From Isoetes taiwanensis (taxonomy: Eukaryota > Streptophyta > Lycopodiopsida > Isoetales > Isoetaceae): DNA of 64,000 nt. The stretch covers positions 18,715,592-18,779,591 of the forward strand of contig JAJEKV010000002.1 of NCBI GenBank assembly GCA_021234155.1, read 5' to 3'. Positions 23,220-33,800 of this stretch are shown here, one piece after another; within the stretch, counting starts at the first letter, position 1; every line of letters begins with the position of its first letter. Position numbers and translations under genes: made by a program. Below the pieces are notes generated by a model. The model made no database searches, had not been told where the DNA came from, and was given only the letters and a program-made list of their open reading frames with translations.

Positions 23220-24060
23220 GTGCCTCCGGGTGGTGGTGCAGAACTGTCCGGGGTTTTCGTGGGGCGAAGGGTGATAGCCTCAATTGATGGCCGTGGACAT
23301 GGACCTCATCTTCCTCATGGAGACATGGGAACACCCAGGCCACAGGCTGCCCGATCTGCCAGGGTACCAGCATTTTTCGGGTTCAATGGTTGTACAGGAA
23401 GACGTGGGAACGGTGGGGTACTACCGGGTAGCCTTGACACATTTGGTTTCCCTCCAGAAGACCGACAGACATAACCGGTACTTGTGGATCCGAAAGTGCA
23501 CCACCCGGCGGAGATCCTCTCTTCCTAGTCGCTTGCTACTTTCCCCATGCAGAGCCCCTTCTATCACCGACCACCCGGAGGTGAACAGGATGGACCCGTA
23601 TGTCGATCTATATGATGACATACAACAGCACAAGCGGATGGGCAGAGTCATGCTCCTTGGAGACTTCAATGCACGGACAGTGGTGGAACAGGCCATGCGG
23701 CTGGACCCCCTCGCGGATGACGTGCTGTTGTTGCGTCCCGCAGGAGGCGCTGCATTTGCATACTGGATGACGGTCGATGTTACCCGCTTACCCGGCAAAC
23801 AATTGCTCTCGATAATGCGGTATCTTTGACCTGCTCATATGCAATGGCCTACCACAATGGCCCTCTTCCCACGGGTATACTTGCAGACAGGACAATCACG
23901 GCGGCGGAACTAGTGTCGTGGATTATGTCATAGTGGATGCACAGGATGTACACCTTGTTAGCCATTTTCATGTCGGCACGGACAGTCGGGACGAGGAGGC
24001 CGACTCAGATCACCTCCCACTCTATGTGAAGATGGCCTGGCCAGTCGCTCCGGCCCCCTC
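23220..24060 (+). pseudogene. LINE endonuclease domain (EEP/APE-type)
   Basis: Blocks in family order are MDLIFLMETWEHPGH with LPGYQHF (23295-23375, the ETW motif), MGRVMLLGDFNARTV (23639-23685, the GDFN motif), GTSVVDYVIVDAQDV (23908-23950) and SDHLPLYVKM (24006-24035, the catalytic SDH motif). This endonuclease nicks the target so that the RNA can prime on it. Blocks sit in different frames, which shows indels between them. The motif set is complete, so decay is recent in terms of substitutions. Confidence 0.8.
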
Positions 24061-24739
24061 AGTAGCAGTACCTTGCCAACCTCGGTTGCGCTTGGATTAT
24101 GAGCAGGCGGAGGATTACGCTGACATGCTCGCAGAAGCCCTCCCGGCGGTTTTTTGCAGGCCCATTGGCTGAGCGGCAAACCGACCAGCTAGTTGATGCT
24201 GAACAGTGTGAGTGCAAAAGGCATACGGATGGTTTGACTGGTGTAAGGAGGCAAACGCCGCGACTCAGATCTCATCGTGGATCAGGACACGCGAGGTCAG
24301 GCCACCAGCCATTACCGTGCCTTCCTCAAGGAAACAAATGCGAGGTACCTGGCAAGGCACCAAGGAGAAATGTTCGCCCTCTTTGGGCGCCCACCGAGAA
24401 CTTTTCGGCGCGTGGTTTTCTGCAGCCGCCACGACCCTACGGGGAACATCACTCTACCGGTGCGATGGGAAGCATACACGCAATAGCTTTATGATCCCGG
24501 GAACACGGACGACGAGATGTGCCCCATAAACATGGCCCTGCCGTTGGTGATCCGCGAAGAAGATGTGGGAGAGGGGCTACAGTAATGGCTAATGGGAAGG
24601 CGGCCAGACTTGGGCGGCACGCATGGCGGAGTTGCTCAAGTGGGCGGGACGACCCATGGTGCCCATCCTTCTTGACCTTTGTTCAACAGTATTTGCAAGG
24701 GGTTTCCCGGTCATGGACCACAAGTAGGGTTGTTTAGAT

Positions 24740-25640
24740 CTACAAAGGCGGGGGACCCACCTTTGTCCGCCAATTACGAACCATCATGGTCACTCGGTGT
24801 TTGCAAAGGCGTGCGTGGGCATTCTCGAACGGCGAGGTAAACGGATGGGCAGGGGCGGAAGTCGGGGCACTTATCGAGGCGGGCTTCCGGCCGGACATTC
24901 GACCATTGATCACATCTTCACACTCGGGGCCACGGGTCGAGGACGGCAAGAACCGTCGGAGGACACATCTTCTTGTTTTGTGGACTTTGCAAAAGCTTCG
25001 AGGGCGATTACCGGGGGAAAGTTGTGGGCGAGATTGCACCATCGGGGGGCTCCCTATGGACCTGCGATTAATGTCTGGTATCTGAGGCTGCCCGCATGCA
25101 AGGAAGGATAGTCATTTGCCGCGTAGCATTGGAGTTAGGCAAGGTTGTCCCTCTCACCCACACTCTTTGGACTTTACATTGACCGGTTGGAAGCTTGGCT
25201 TCTTTGCCAATGGGGGCGGTATCTGACTCTTGCACCGAGGTCATCCCGGTGACTCATCTATGCGGATGATGTGGACCTCTTGGCCCATACACCGAGGGCA
25301 TGCGAGGCACACCTAGATGCCCCGGACACATTCGCGCGGGCGGCGGACATGCGTGTCAACTTGGCCAAGACTAAGGTGGTCCTCATATCCTCCTCACGTC
25401 ATCCGGCACCTCGGCTCACTTATCGGGCGGATGGTAGGTCACACCCGACTACAAGTACATGGGGTGGAATTTTTCGTCCCTCAATGTATTGGGATGCATC
25501 CATTCCGGTGGTGACGCATGAGGTTGGAAGGCGATGTCACGCAATGCAAAATAATAGTCCCAGGCAGGTAGCTGTATGGTGGGGCCACCATTTGTTTCGC
25601 ACCGGTGGAGCCAGTTCTTTATGGGGTTGAGGTGTGGGGC
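24740..25640 (+). pseudogene. LINE reverse transcriptase domain
   Basis: Motifs in order are a GFRPG-like stretch followed by TIDHIFTLG (24885-24930), FVDFAKA (24980-25000), a GVRQGCP block (25130-25155), YADDVDLLAHTP (25259-25295, catalytic ADD) and VNLAKTKVVLIS (25355-25390). This is the palm of a non-LTR RT, which copies the element's RNA at the nicked target. Each block is sharp, but the frame changes at least three times. The sequence between GVRQGCP and YADD has the usual length of about 40 residues. Confidence 0.85.
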
Positions 25641-26400
25641 CCATTGGTGTCTTTGGCGACTTGGAGCGACTTAGAGCGCGGTTCAGGAAGGCATTTTTGA
25701 CGGGCACTTGGGGTCAAGCCCTGGGTTCCATATCGGATCTTGTTGCGAGGAGGCGGGATTCATGCCCCCGACATCGCGGCCCTTGATAGACACATTGTTT
25801 ATTTCCGGGAAGGTGGCGGCGTAATGCGATACTCGGCCCGCGACTTGGCTTACGCTGTGGCGATGAGCCCCGAGCGACTCGGGGGCTTGTTGGAAGGACA
25901 AGAGAGCCCGGTGGGCGCTACCTGGAACGTAGATGCACATAGGTGCGTCCATGTGCACACAGACGCCGGCCGGGATAGCCTGAGGGGGTACTTGGACTCT
26001 TGTTTCCTGGGGAAGCTCTGGGACCACCATGCTCGAACGGTAAAGGTGGCACACACAACGATACATAAACCCCACCCGGGTTCGAGGCCCACGGCTCTAC
26101 GTGTTCTCGGTTGCCCATGAAGAAGTGCGGGATCATCGCGTCCATTGAGCGAGGGCCCACCATCTTCGGCTTGAGAGGGGGCCGGTGGGTTGGAGAGCAG
26201 CGCCGGGGCGAGCTTTGTCGGTGTTGCTTTGGGGGGTTGTTGAGGATGAAAACCATGCCTTCGGAGTCATCCGGCCCTATAGTCGGTCGGGCTCGCTACA
26301 TTCTCTTAGTGCGACACGGCTACTCATCGTCTGCCGTCGATTCGATCCCTTGGCTCCTACCTCCATGAGGTTTTGGATCTGCGGACTCACCTCTGCCCTT
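25640..26400 (+). pseudogene. LINE C-terminal region
   Basis: A frame at 25740-26120 encodes HAPDIAALDRHIVYFREGG, then GYLDSCFLGKLWDHH and HKPHPGSRP. The opposite-strand copy at 35.7-35.9 kb retains GYLDSCFLG and HKPHPGSRP, so this stretch was under coding constraint in the active ancestor. I recognise no known domain. The region follows the RT thumb, where other LINEs carry RNase H or zinc-finger modules. Confidence 0.55.
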
Positions 26401-26590
26401 TGGCCTGCCACCTGAGGTGCCGGGAATTCATGTGTATATGTATATTTGTACAGTACCCGGAGCTTGTTTGTTGTTGCGACGGTTTTCCCTCCTAAGGGGT
26501 TTTTAATCCGGGTAGCAAAGCAACTTCTTGCTGCAGTACTGTAATTTTTGGTCCCATAGGCCGATTGGCCTCCGCGGACGATAAAAGAAC

Positions 26591-26616
26591 CTTCCTTCCT
26601 TCCTTCCTTCCTTCCT
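26591..26616 (+). repeat. (TTCC)n LINE tail
   Basis: Six TTCC units directly follow the conserved LINE 3' block (gcggacgataaaagaac). The same tail ends the minus-strand copy at 35228-35243. Short-unit tails instead of poly(A) are known in I-type and some other LINE clades and are made during priming. Confidence 0.9.
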
Positions 26617-27580
26617 TTGAACATGGATTATAGAGATGGAGATTCCCACTTGAATATGAATTAGAGAATAAGGATCCCTTTGATCCCTTTTAATACATCC
26701 CTTTGAATGAGAAAGACATATCAATAGAGAAAATCTACCTGCTCTCCCATAGTGACATATGTATTTCAAGCAAATGCATCATTATCATGTGCCAAGAAAA
26801 TCATAACAAATTCTTCATCATCATTATGAACTAAGATGGAACCATTGAACCCTAAATCATGAGTTAAACCATTGAGATAAATTCTAAATATGATTGGAGT
26901 CAAGTGTAGATTAATTTGAATTCAATTGGGAGTAGATATAGTGAAAACATTGATCCTATAAAACATATGCCAATAGTTCCCAGCCTTCCTATCAGTGATG
27001 ACTTTAAGGTGTGAAACTTCGTAAACTTGCTATATTTTACCATTTTTTTAAATCCGGATTCGATGGTTTATTAGGATGCGTACGCTAAAGCAACTTCATA
27101 AAATCGCCAAAATTTGATAATATTGCATCCCAATTATAGTAAATTCAGCCAAATTAATGGACATTTTATAGTAAAACCTCAATTTTATGGTAAGACATCC
27201 AATTCTACTAAATTTGTTTCTATAAAATGTTTGGAAAATAGGAAACAATCGCCATCATTTCTATAGTTTAGAAGCGACTAAAGGATGATAAAGTCATCTT
27301 GCTTCCTATCAATGATGTCTACAATGCTCTCTGACCACTCCATGGTCACAAATGAAACCCCAAATGTGCAATTTGGGCAAAATCAAGTTCAACTAATATG
27401 ACTTTAGCATTGGCAATCGAAAAACTTGTGAAGCTTGCAACATTTGTAGCTTGGATATACATGTAAGGTAGAGGATAGGCTACATGAATAAATATTGGAC
27501 GTAAAAATAAGGTTAAGGGTAGGGTAAATTCTGCTTAGACTCGGTGTAAAAGTATGGAATCGGGTATTTTGCTTCGACAA
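26617..27580. other. AT-rich spacer
   Basis: No gene or repeat recognised. Confidence 0.3.
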
Positions 27581-27584
27581 CACA

Positions 27585-27705
27585 AGACTGTATACATAGG
27601 GGTTTCTATGGAGGGCGAGCCGTATACATAGGGGTTTCTCCCGACCTGATGCACGCACATGCCATATGCCCCTAACATAGAGGTGAACCCCCCGGGCACA
27701 TGTTA
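27585..27705 (+). repeat. Dispersed repeat, copy A
   Basis: The order of phrases gtatacatagggg-tttct, tgcacgcacatgc, catatgc, aggtgaaccccccggg matches the stretch at 39325-39420 (gtatataggg-tgtttct, agcacgcagatgc, atatgc, aggtgaatcccccgg). The second copy lies just downstream of an LTR and primer-binding site, so this copy may be a stray leader fragment of the same LTR element. A small internal duplication (gtatacataggggtttct twice) is present here. Confidence 0.55.
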
Positions 27706-28290
27706 TCCACCTTGATTGGTTATCCAGAGGGAGGGGTTCCCATTGGAGGCTCCATGTTGGAGTTGTCAAAGCAGCGCCAAGAACTTGGTATGCACTATTT
27801 TTTTTTAATCTTGCTTCAATTCAACTTACTAGTATTTTCTCCAAGCGCCCTTGGCGATTTGGAAAAGCGGGTATGTAGCAAGCGGTTAGCAGCAATTGAG
27901 CGCTTATGCAAGATATCGTGTGGAAATGTATGCAATATACTGCAGTTCCCAAGCGTATTCTCTAGGTGCAAACACCTTTTGGTTGCAGAGTTCTACCTTG
28001 TCAAGCATCATCCTGGCTTGTATAAGATCCTCCATCCGGGTATTAGTGTAGATGAGGTTGTTGGACTTTACCATGGAATTGAAGCCCCAAAGGGCACAAT
28101 GGAGACACTGCAAGAAGTCGCCCTCATGCTTGTAAAGAAGAAGCAAGCAACTCTTCAAAAGTGGGTCGATATAACGACAACGCAGTTTGACAGAATCCAG
28201 GCAGAGAAAGAAGAGCTGGAGCAAATTATCCGGGGACGCAGCCCAGGGATGTTAGATTGCTCGGTTCCGCAGATAGGCCTGCACCTATGA
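27700..28290 (+). CDS. Unrecognised 196-codon ORF
   Basis: This is an intact plus-strand frame from an ATG at 27700 to a TGA at 28288, in a stretch with more balanced composition than its surroundings. The middle is hydrophobic (HYFFLILLQFNLLVF), followed by a charged helical C-terminal part (LVKKKQATLQKW, FDRIQAEKEELEQII) with coiled-coil character. I recognise no domain. The ATG lies at the end of dispersed repeat copy A, so the real start could be further in, and it could be the first exon of something longer or a fragment of a mobile element's gag-like protein. An additional open stretch (28257-28487) overlaps its end in another frame. Confidence 0.35.
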   Translation: MLSTLIGYPEGGVPIGGSMLELSKQRQELGMHYFFLILLQFNLLVFSPSALGDLEKRVCSKRLAAIERLCKISCGNVCNILQFPSVFSRCKHLLVAEFYLVKHHPGLYKILHPGISVDEVVGLYHGIEAPKGTMETLQEVALMLVKKKQATLQKWVDITTTQFDRIQAEKEELEQIIRGRSPGMLDCSVPQIGLHL

Positions 28291-28536
28291 AGTTCAAGGG
28301 GTCTTATGCACAGTCGCAGGCTGCTGCGCGGGCACCTCTCTATTCTTCTAGATCGCCCGGCCCACTTCGACAACAACCATCTCTCCACGTTGGAGGTAGG
28401 CCAAGGGGAGGAACAAGCATACGTTTGAAGTTTCAGGGGATGAAGAAATTTACAAAGATATTCACTTGCCGTCTTCCTCGACCCTAATCGGCCTCAACCT
28501 AATCTATCATGGATTTCTTAGCCTAATCGGCCCGTT

Positions 28537-28654
28537 TTTTCCAACTAAAATCGTGGGCCTCTTGCATAAATTTTTGATACAAATTTGTAAAAGCGGTTTT
28601 CCAACTAAAATCGTAGGCCTCTTGCATAAATTTACGATACAAATTTGTAAAACG
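28537..28654. repeat. 60 bp tandem duplication
   Basis: Units at 28537-28596 and 28597-28654 start ttttccaactaaaatcgt and end atacaaatttgtaaaa. They differ at about three positions. Confidence 0.88.
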
Positions 28655-29320
28655 AATGGTTTAAAAGGCCGGTAGTTTTGATGCATCCATGGCGAGAAGC
28701 AAAGGGCATTAGGTGCTCAAATCCTTAATTTCCACGGAGCTCAAAATCCTTAATTTCTACGGGTTTATGAAGCTTACCATACGTAGATTCTCTACAAAGA
28801 TTGCCACTTGAAAATCTCTAAAAATTATATATCATAGCTGGTGATTTAAAGCCTTTACGCCATGTCTACATTCCGCATAGTCATACTGATATCCGGCCTT
28901 TGGCCCTGGGTTTCCTTTTGGCCAGATTTGTGCAAAGCTTAGAAGAAAATTTGGAAGTGCTTTGGAAGCTTTCCAGTGTACCTTATTGAATTTAAGCCTT
29001 CTAGATTGAATTGAAATGCCCTGTAATGCAACTCCTGCCAGAATGGAGAGGTTCCAATCAGTTAAGAAGTGGAAAAAAAAATTGAAGCAAGGGAAGGAAC
29101 TCCAAGGAAACCCTTCTCGTACCTAATTGCCGCTATATACGCTTCCTTGATCGACTCTATGCCTTCCTCAATCGCCAATTGCAAAGAAAACTGCCGGAGA
29201 AAGAGATAAGAACAAAAAATATTTCTTTTCTGGAAAAAGCTTTTCAAGAAGAGCCGTCCAAATTTAATTCCAAAAATTAATTACCGGTGGATATCGTCCA
29301 CCCAAAAAAAAAATATTTTT
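28655..29320. other. Spacer
   Basis: No gene recognised. A short duplicated phrase (ctcaaaatccttaatttc) occurs at about 28717-28760. Confidence 0.3.
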
Positions 29321-29411
29321 GTGGAAACCCTTCCTTGCTTCAATAAGGAAACCCTTCCCAATTTCAAGGAAATTTGGAAGGGTTTCCATATTAAAACTTG
29401 AAAGGGTTTCT
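29321..29411. repeat. Foldback repeat, locus 3
   Basis: The left arm is gtggaaacccttccttgc plus a second aaggaaacccttccc. The right arm is ggaagggtttccat plus aaagggtttct. The core GGAAGGGTTTCC and the GTGGAAACCC end are shared with the two loci at 14.0-14.4 kb. It is flanked by A/T-runs (29311-29320 and 29412-29426). Confidence 0.8.
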
Positions 29412-32374
29412 ATTTTTTTTTTTTAAATAACCCCAATCGGAGATAGTGTGAGCGGTTAAAAAAGGGCGAAAGTGAACGTTACGTGAGAGAGTAATAAAAA
29501 GGTTTTTTTTTCTACCCTGCCTTTTCAACACAACACGTCTTAGTGACCTTAATATCTTTCCAGAGATATCTAATTTGCCTATGTTTTGCCAAGTTTTGAG
29601 GGTGAAAACATCAAAATTACAGTTAAATTTAAGGTTTTGTTGCTTTCAATGGCTTGGTATTATATTTTTCATAGCTGTTCAACCAGAACTCTGTTTTAGG
29701 TGAAATTTGGGCCAATGGAAATCAAAAGGATATCTGTTTGGCCAAGATTGAAGGTAAAAAAAAGCAAATTTACAGTCGGATTTAGGATTTGTTGTTTCTC
29801 AATGAGTTCGTATTACAATTTTTCTCATAATGATCCAAACGATTCAACCGGAGCTTGTTTTAGGTGAAACTTGCTAGATTTTCACACATGGTGAGTGCAT
29901 GACATATTAGAGAAGTGTAGTAGTACCACCAAATGCTAAGAGCATGTAGGCACATATAACAAAGAAAATTCTAGAAGCGAATGTATTAGGTTAGTACATG
30001 GAAGCTTCAAACGATGTAGGAATGTACTTAAAAGTTGTCTCTTCTTTCACATTAAACACTCTAAACGGTCTTGTGATATTTGGTTATGCATGCAAAAATT
30101 TGTTACGCAAGAAAGGGGGTTCATCGAACATTGGATAATGCATGCAAAAATTTGTTATGCAAGAAAGGGAATTCATCGAACATTGCATATCCACCCATCC
30201 ATATTGCCCCAAACAGCCCAATGCAGAACTTATGATCTTCATAGTACATCCGCCATGTGGGTATGCTTACAATCCTGTCAACAAAATCATTTGCAAAACA
30301 AAGTATCCAATCTACTTAAACTTATTAAGGTGATCTGAGTTTAAGACTTGCCTTTAGTATATTTGGTGTAGACTCCAGCTTTCTGCATCCTTCTTATCCA
30401 CGAATTGGTTTTGCAAAGACCAATGTGTTAGGTGGTAAGAGTTGCATCCTTTGTGTTGTAATTAACAAAATAGATGTCTTATATCAAGGCACAATATTTT
30501 ATGGCAAAACCCAATCCATAATAAAGGGGATGTTTGTGACAGTGAACTCAGATTTGTCCCTAAATGAAATCTTGAAGGACTTCTGCTCATTCCAAAATAT
30601 TATATAGAAAAACAATGATGCCGTATATAGTTCTAGTGGATAGAACTATCTAAGCTGAAAGACTTCAAATATAGACATCTCGCCCTTCTTCAAAGATAAA
30701 AAGCAAATGCAGCTGCATCCTTTGTATTTGCCACATGAGTGCCTACAAATGAAACAGCAAGAATGAATAAAAGAAAATACATTTATTGCAACAGAAGCCC
30801 CCTGCAATGAACCCATATTAATTATCCATATTAATTGTGCAGAACAAATATAAACTTAAACCATAATGTGCATCGCCCTGAGCTTGTGCCTTATCTATGT
30901 GGCAGTGCTTGAGCTTATCAAGATGTGGAACTGTACGACGAAAACAATTACTAAGCCTTTTTTACTTGAAATCTTAGATGAATAAGAAAAAAGGAAAATG
31001 AAATGCACATCATTGTTCTAAACGTGGTTTGACTTACCTATCAAAGTTCATTCTAATGTGAAGTTATCAGTGTCCCATATCTTCACGGTCTGAGGAAGTT
31101 GCCGCCAAATATTTGTAACCTAGTAGCCTTCATATTCTTGAAACATCACCTACAACCAAGCATTGCTTACCGATGCTCGCAAAATTCAGGAGACAAAAGA
31201 CATTTCACAATGTGAGTGTTTTTGTGTGCTTCCAGCATATTTTGATCTGCAGATCAAACCCCAAAATGTCAACAAATGTTTCTTGTTTATATAAACGATT
31301 ACAAACTATACCAACTCACAAACCTGAATGCACAAAGATGAAGCCAGCATAGAAAGATCCGAAAATGCTGGCAAAAACATTATTTAGAACTCTAGGCAAG
31401 GACTGCTCATCTCAAAAGGATTTTGGCATCTCTTCAGCCTTTTATATAAAATACCTTTAGTCACTGCAGGACATGCTTGCAATTTTAGATGTTGAGATAC
31501 TTTTGATATTGATTCGACGTTGCATCAATGTAACAACTGCTCTCATAAATTCAAGCAACCTCATCAAAGGGATAACCTCATTCTCTGAACTTCTTGACCA
31601 TATTGAGCAGCTACAATTAAATTTGGAATGAAAAAATTCTGGGAATTGGATACACTGGCAGGCTCCAATTGCAACCCATTCACAATATCGTCTGATGCAA
31701 TTCTGCTGCAGGTTGTTTTCTACTATCAATTGCCATAGTATGTTTTCAAGTCCCTGTGAACTTTGTATTTCTGGACAGACATTCTACTGCAATTTGTAAC
31801 AAATAGAGCACATTCTGCATGATGTGCAATTGATCCATAGTGCAGGCAGTTACACAGTATATCCAATACATGTCCAATTTGCTCCTGCAACTATTTAAAC
31901 AGAAGAATAATGGCTGTCTGATCAGGGTGTAAACGCACGAAAGAAACTAACAGCTGCAACAGGATGTCCACCTTGCCCAAACATACTGAATTAAAACTCT
32001 ATACTATGCATAGAATCTAGCAACTATTGAAAGCTCCAGATCCCAAGCTCAATGGGGCTTCAAATGTCACTAATACATGTGTTAACACTCACGCATTTAA
32101 TACATGTCTTAATATTCAAGCATTTTTACATAATATCTGAGGCACATTTCAATTGAATTCCACACTCTGCAAAATGTAACTGAATAAATTCAAACCATAG
32201 CACCTGGCACAAATTGAAGCTTTAATGTTTTTGGGCATTGCCAGATAAAAAGACTACTTCATCAGACATGTTATTTGAAACCGTGATGACATCCCATTGA
32301 GTCATGGTAGAAAAGAAGAGTCATTGAAATGGAAATATACTTTGCTAGGCACAAAACCTAATAAAATCACTTAC
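29412..32374. other. AT-rich spacer, possibly intronic
   Basis: It contains the 52 bp tandem duplication at 30086-30189 and no recognisable gene. On the minus strand some exon-like phrases occur (for example near 31090-31160 and 31620-31700), but none can be tied to a family. If the exon at 32375-32510 belongs to a live gene, downstream exons should lie here. Confidence 0.25.
30086..30189. repeat. 52 bp tandem duplication
   Basis: Two units (30086-30137 and 30138-30189) start atgcatgcaaaaatttgtta and contain gcaagaaaggg and ttcatcgaacattg. They differ at about four positions. Confidence 0.88.
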
Positions 32375-32510
32375 GTCTTAATCCGATGAGACCTCCAACT
32401 GCAAAACATCCAAGGACGTCCTTTTTACCTCTCAAATGTTCAGCCATATTATCAATGAAAGCAAAGGAGCCACCAACGGCAGCAAAAGTTACACCCCAGC
32501 TAGCAGTCAT
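32375..32510 (-). CDS. Exon of a Tim17-family protein, B14.7/OEP16-3-like
   Basis: The minus-strand exon follows an acceptor (ctctgcag) and ends at a GTAAGT donor. It encodes WGVTFAAVGGSFAFIDN, then AEHLRGKKDVLGCFAVGG and LIGLR. The TFAAxGGxxxxxxxxxxxxRxKxDxxxxxxxGG pattern is that of the Tim17/Tim22/Tim23/OEP16 family. The wording is closest to the plant OEP16-3 protein, which is also the B14.7 (NDUFA11-type) subunit of mitochondrial complex I. Two transmembrane helices with the conserved R-x-K-x-D loop are covered. The exon ends in phase 1. Other exons were not found, so it may be an isolated retained exon or part of a gene with large introns. The family call is fairly secure and the subfamily less so. 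Confidence 0.6.
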
Positions 32511-32844
32511 CTGCAGAGTTTTTTTTGAGACCAGGCAACGGGCATGTGCTGATCCTTAGCAAAATGTGTGTATCTAAGAAAAATGTGGCAAATCTGTTCG
32601 TATTTTATGTGCAGTGCTATAATCACACAGATGCTGCAGATGCTCGCTGCCCTGCTTTGGGGCAAATCTGTTTGTATTTTTGCGCCACCGTCTGATCTTA
32701 GCCCGAACGCTATGAACCGTGTGATTTGTTGGGTGCTTATTTTATCGTGGTATTATTAACCTACGCTTAAAAAGGAGTTAGGGTTTGGGCATAAAATCAT
32801 GCCATTAAAAAGTGCAGCTAAGATAGAGAACTTGTATTGGTGCT

Positions 32845-33144
32845 ATGGCGAAGGAGAAACAATCTCATTCTAGGCGTTGCTCTTGCCGCTGGATATGTAT
32901 ATGGATATGTATATGTTGTAACTGTTGCTCCCATCAACAATTTCGGATCGATTGTGATTGCTGCGTCAAGTCTCAATCTCCTCAAGCTTCGCTCGTCCGC
33001 AATAAACCTCAATCTCCTCCGCCACTCCATCTGCCACCTCCAAATCCTCAAGATCCAGCTCCAAAGCCTCAAGCTCTGCCTCCAAATCCTCCAAAGGATG
33101 GCATCATACCAGCCACAGTATTGTCAATTCTGCCATTAGAATGA
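32845..33144 (+). CDS. Small Cys-rich/Pro-rich ORF, 99 aa
   Basis: This is an intact ORF from ATG (context gctATGGCg, a good plant start) to TAG. Residues 1-43 are Cys-rich with paired cysteines (RCSCRW, CICCNCC, DCDCC). Residues 44-85 are Pro/Gln-rich with PxPP repeats (LHLPPPNPQDPAPKPQALPP). There is no signal peptide. It resembles small metal-binding or Cys-rich Pro-rich plant peptides in style only, and no family is recognised. Upstream is AT-rich with a gcttaaaaagg stretch. The stop is followed at once by a 52 bp tandem duplication. An overlapping ORF (32837-33139) shifts frame over the same DNA, so the coding claim rests on composition and start context. Confidence 0.35.
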   Translation: MAKEKQSHSRRCSCRWICIWICICCNCCSHQQFRIDCDCCVKSQSPQASLVRNKPQSPPPLHLPPPNPQDPAPKPQALPPNPPKDGIIPATVLSILPLE

Positions 33145-33150
33145 AATACT

Positions 33151-33254
33151 TTCTTGAAGGCAACAACCATTGACATGAAATTTGCATAATATGGAGGACT
33201 ATTTCTTGAAGGCAACAACCATTGACATGAAATTTGCATAATATGGAGGACAGT
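33151..33254. repeat. Exact 52 bp tandem duplication
   Basis: Units at 33151-33202 and 33203-33254 start ttcttgaaggcaacaacc and contain atttgcataatatggagga. They are practically identical. Confidence 0.9.
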
Positions 33255-33662
33255 GATGTGCAACATTTACAATATTATCTGCATGCATTATTACGAGTCT
33301 TTAGATATTTTACACTAGGTATTCTTCAAGATCACCCGATGGAGTTCCATTTTCTTTGAGGGGCTCCATGCATTTTTTAGTCAGGGACAATTATTCTATA
33401 TTTTTTCTGGATCTAAACTATATTTGTTGCTTGATTGTGAAATGTATATGTTTGAAATGTTTGATTTTCATCCTTCATTATATGGAAAGATGGATCCACG
33501 ATTTGCTAATTCAATGGGTATATGCACATATAATTCAAATCATTGAAAATGATTGTAGTATATGGTCTTGATGTCCCCTGGTGCAAACGATGACTTTGCT
33601 TTAGAAAGATTTTATACATGATTTTTAGCCGGGTGTTACAAAGATTTAACATGATTTTTAGC

Positions 33663-33800
33663 CAGGTGGAAATGCAAAAATAAGCTCTTTCCATTATATA
33701 TTTCAACTAGACCTCGCCCAACATCTTTATAGTCAGGTGGAAATGCAAAAATAAGCTCTTTCCATTATATATTTCAACTAGACCTCGCCCAACATCTTTA
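33663..33800. repeat. 71 bp tandem duplication
   Basis: Units at 33663-33733 and 33734-33800 start caggtggaaatgcaaaaa and end gcccaacatcttta. They are identical over about 67 bp. A shorter duplication (catgatttttagcc, about 44 bp apart) lies immediately upstream at 33618-33665. Confidence 0.9.

Larger units (their letters stand above)
21194..26616 (+). mobile_element. Non-LTR retrotransposon (LINE), near full length
   Basis: Order along the element: 5' monomers, a GC-rich ORF1 region (21640-22700), an apurinic-type endonuclease, a reverse transcriptase, a C-terminal domain and a (TTCC)n tail at 26591-26616. A 5'-truncated copy lies in the opposite orientation at 35228-37440, which confirms the 3' boundary. 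Composition (GC-rich, CpG-rich) contrasts with AT-rich surroundings. Frames are broken by many small indels, so this copy is not active. Target-site duplications could not be identified because the 5' end is uncertain. Confidence 0.85.

Noticed and set aside
21638-23474. Several overlapping long ORFs on both strands in the LINE 5' region
   Set aside because: GC-rich DNA has few stops. Only the plus-strand frames in line with the endonuclease are plausible; minus-strand ones are shadows.
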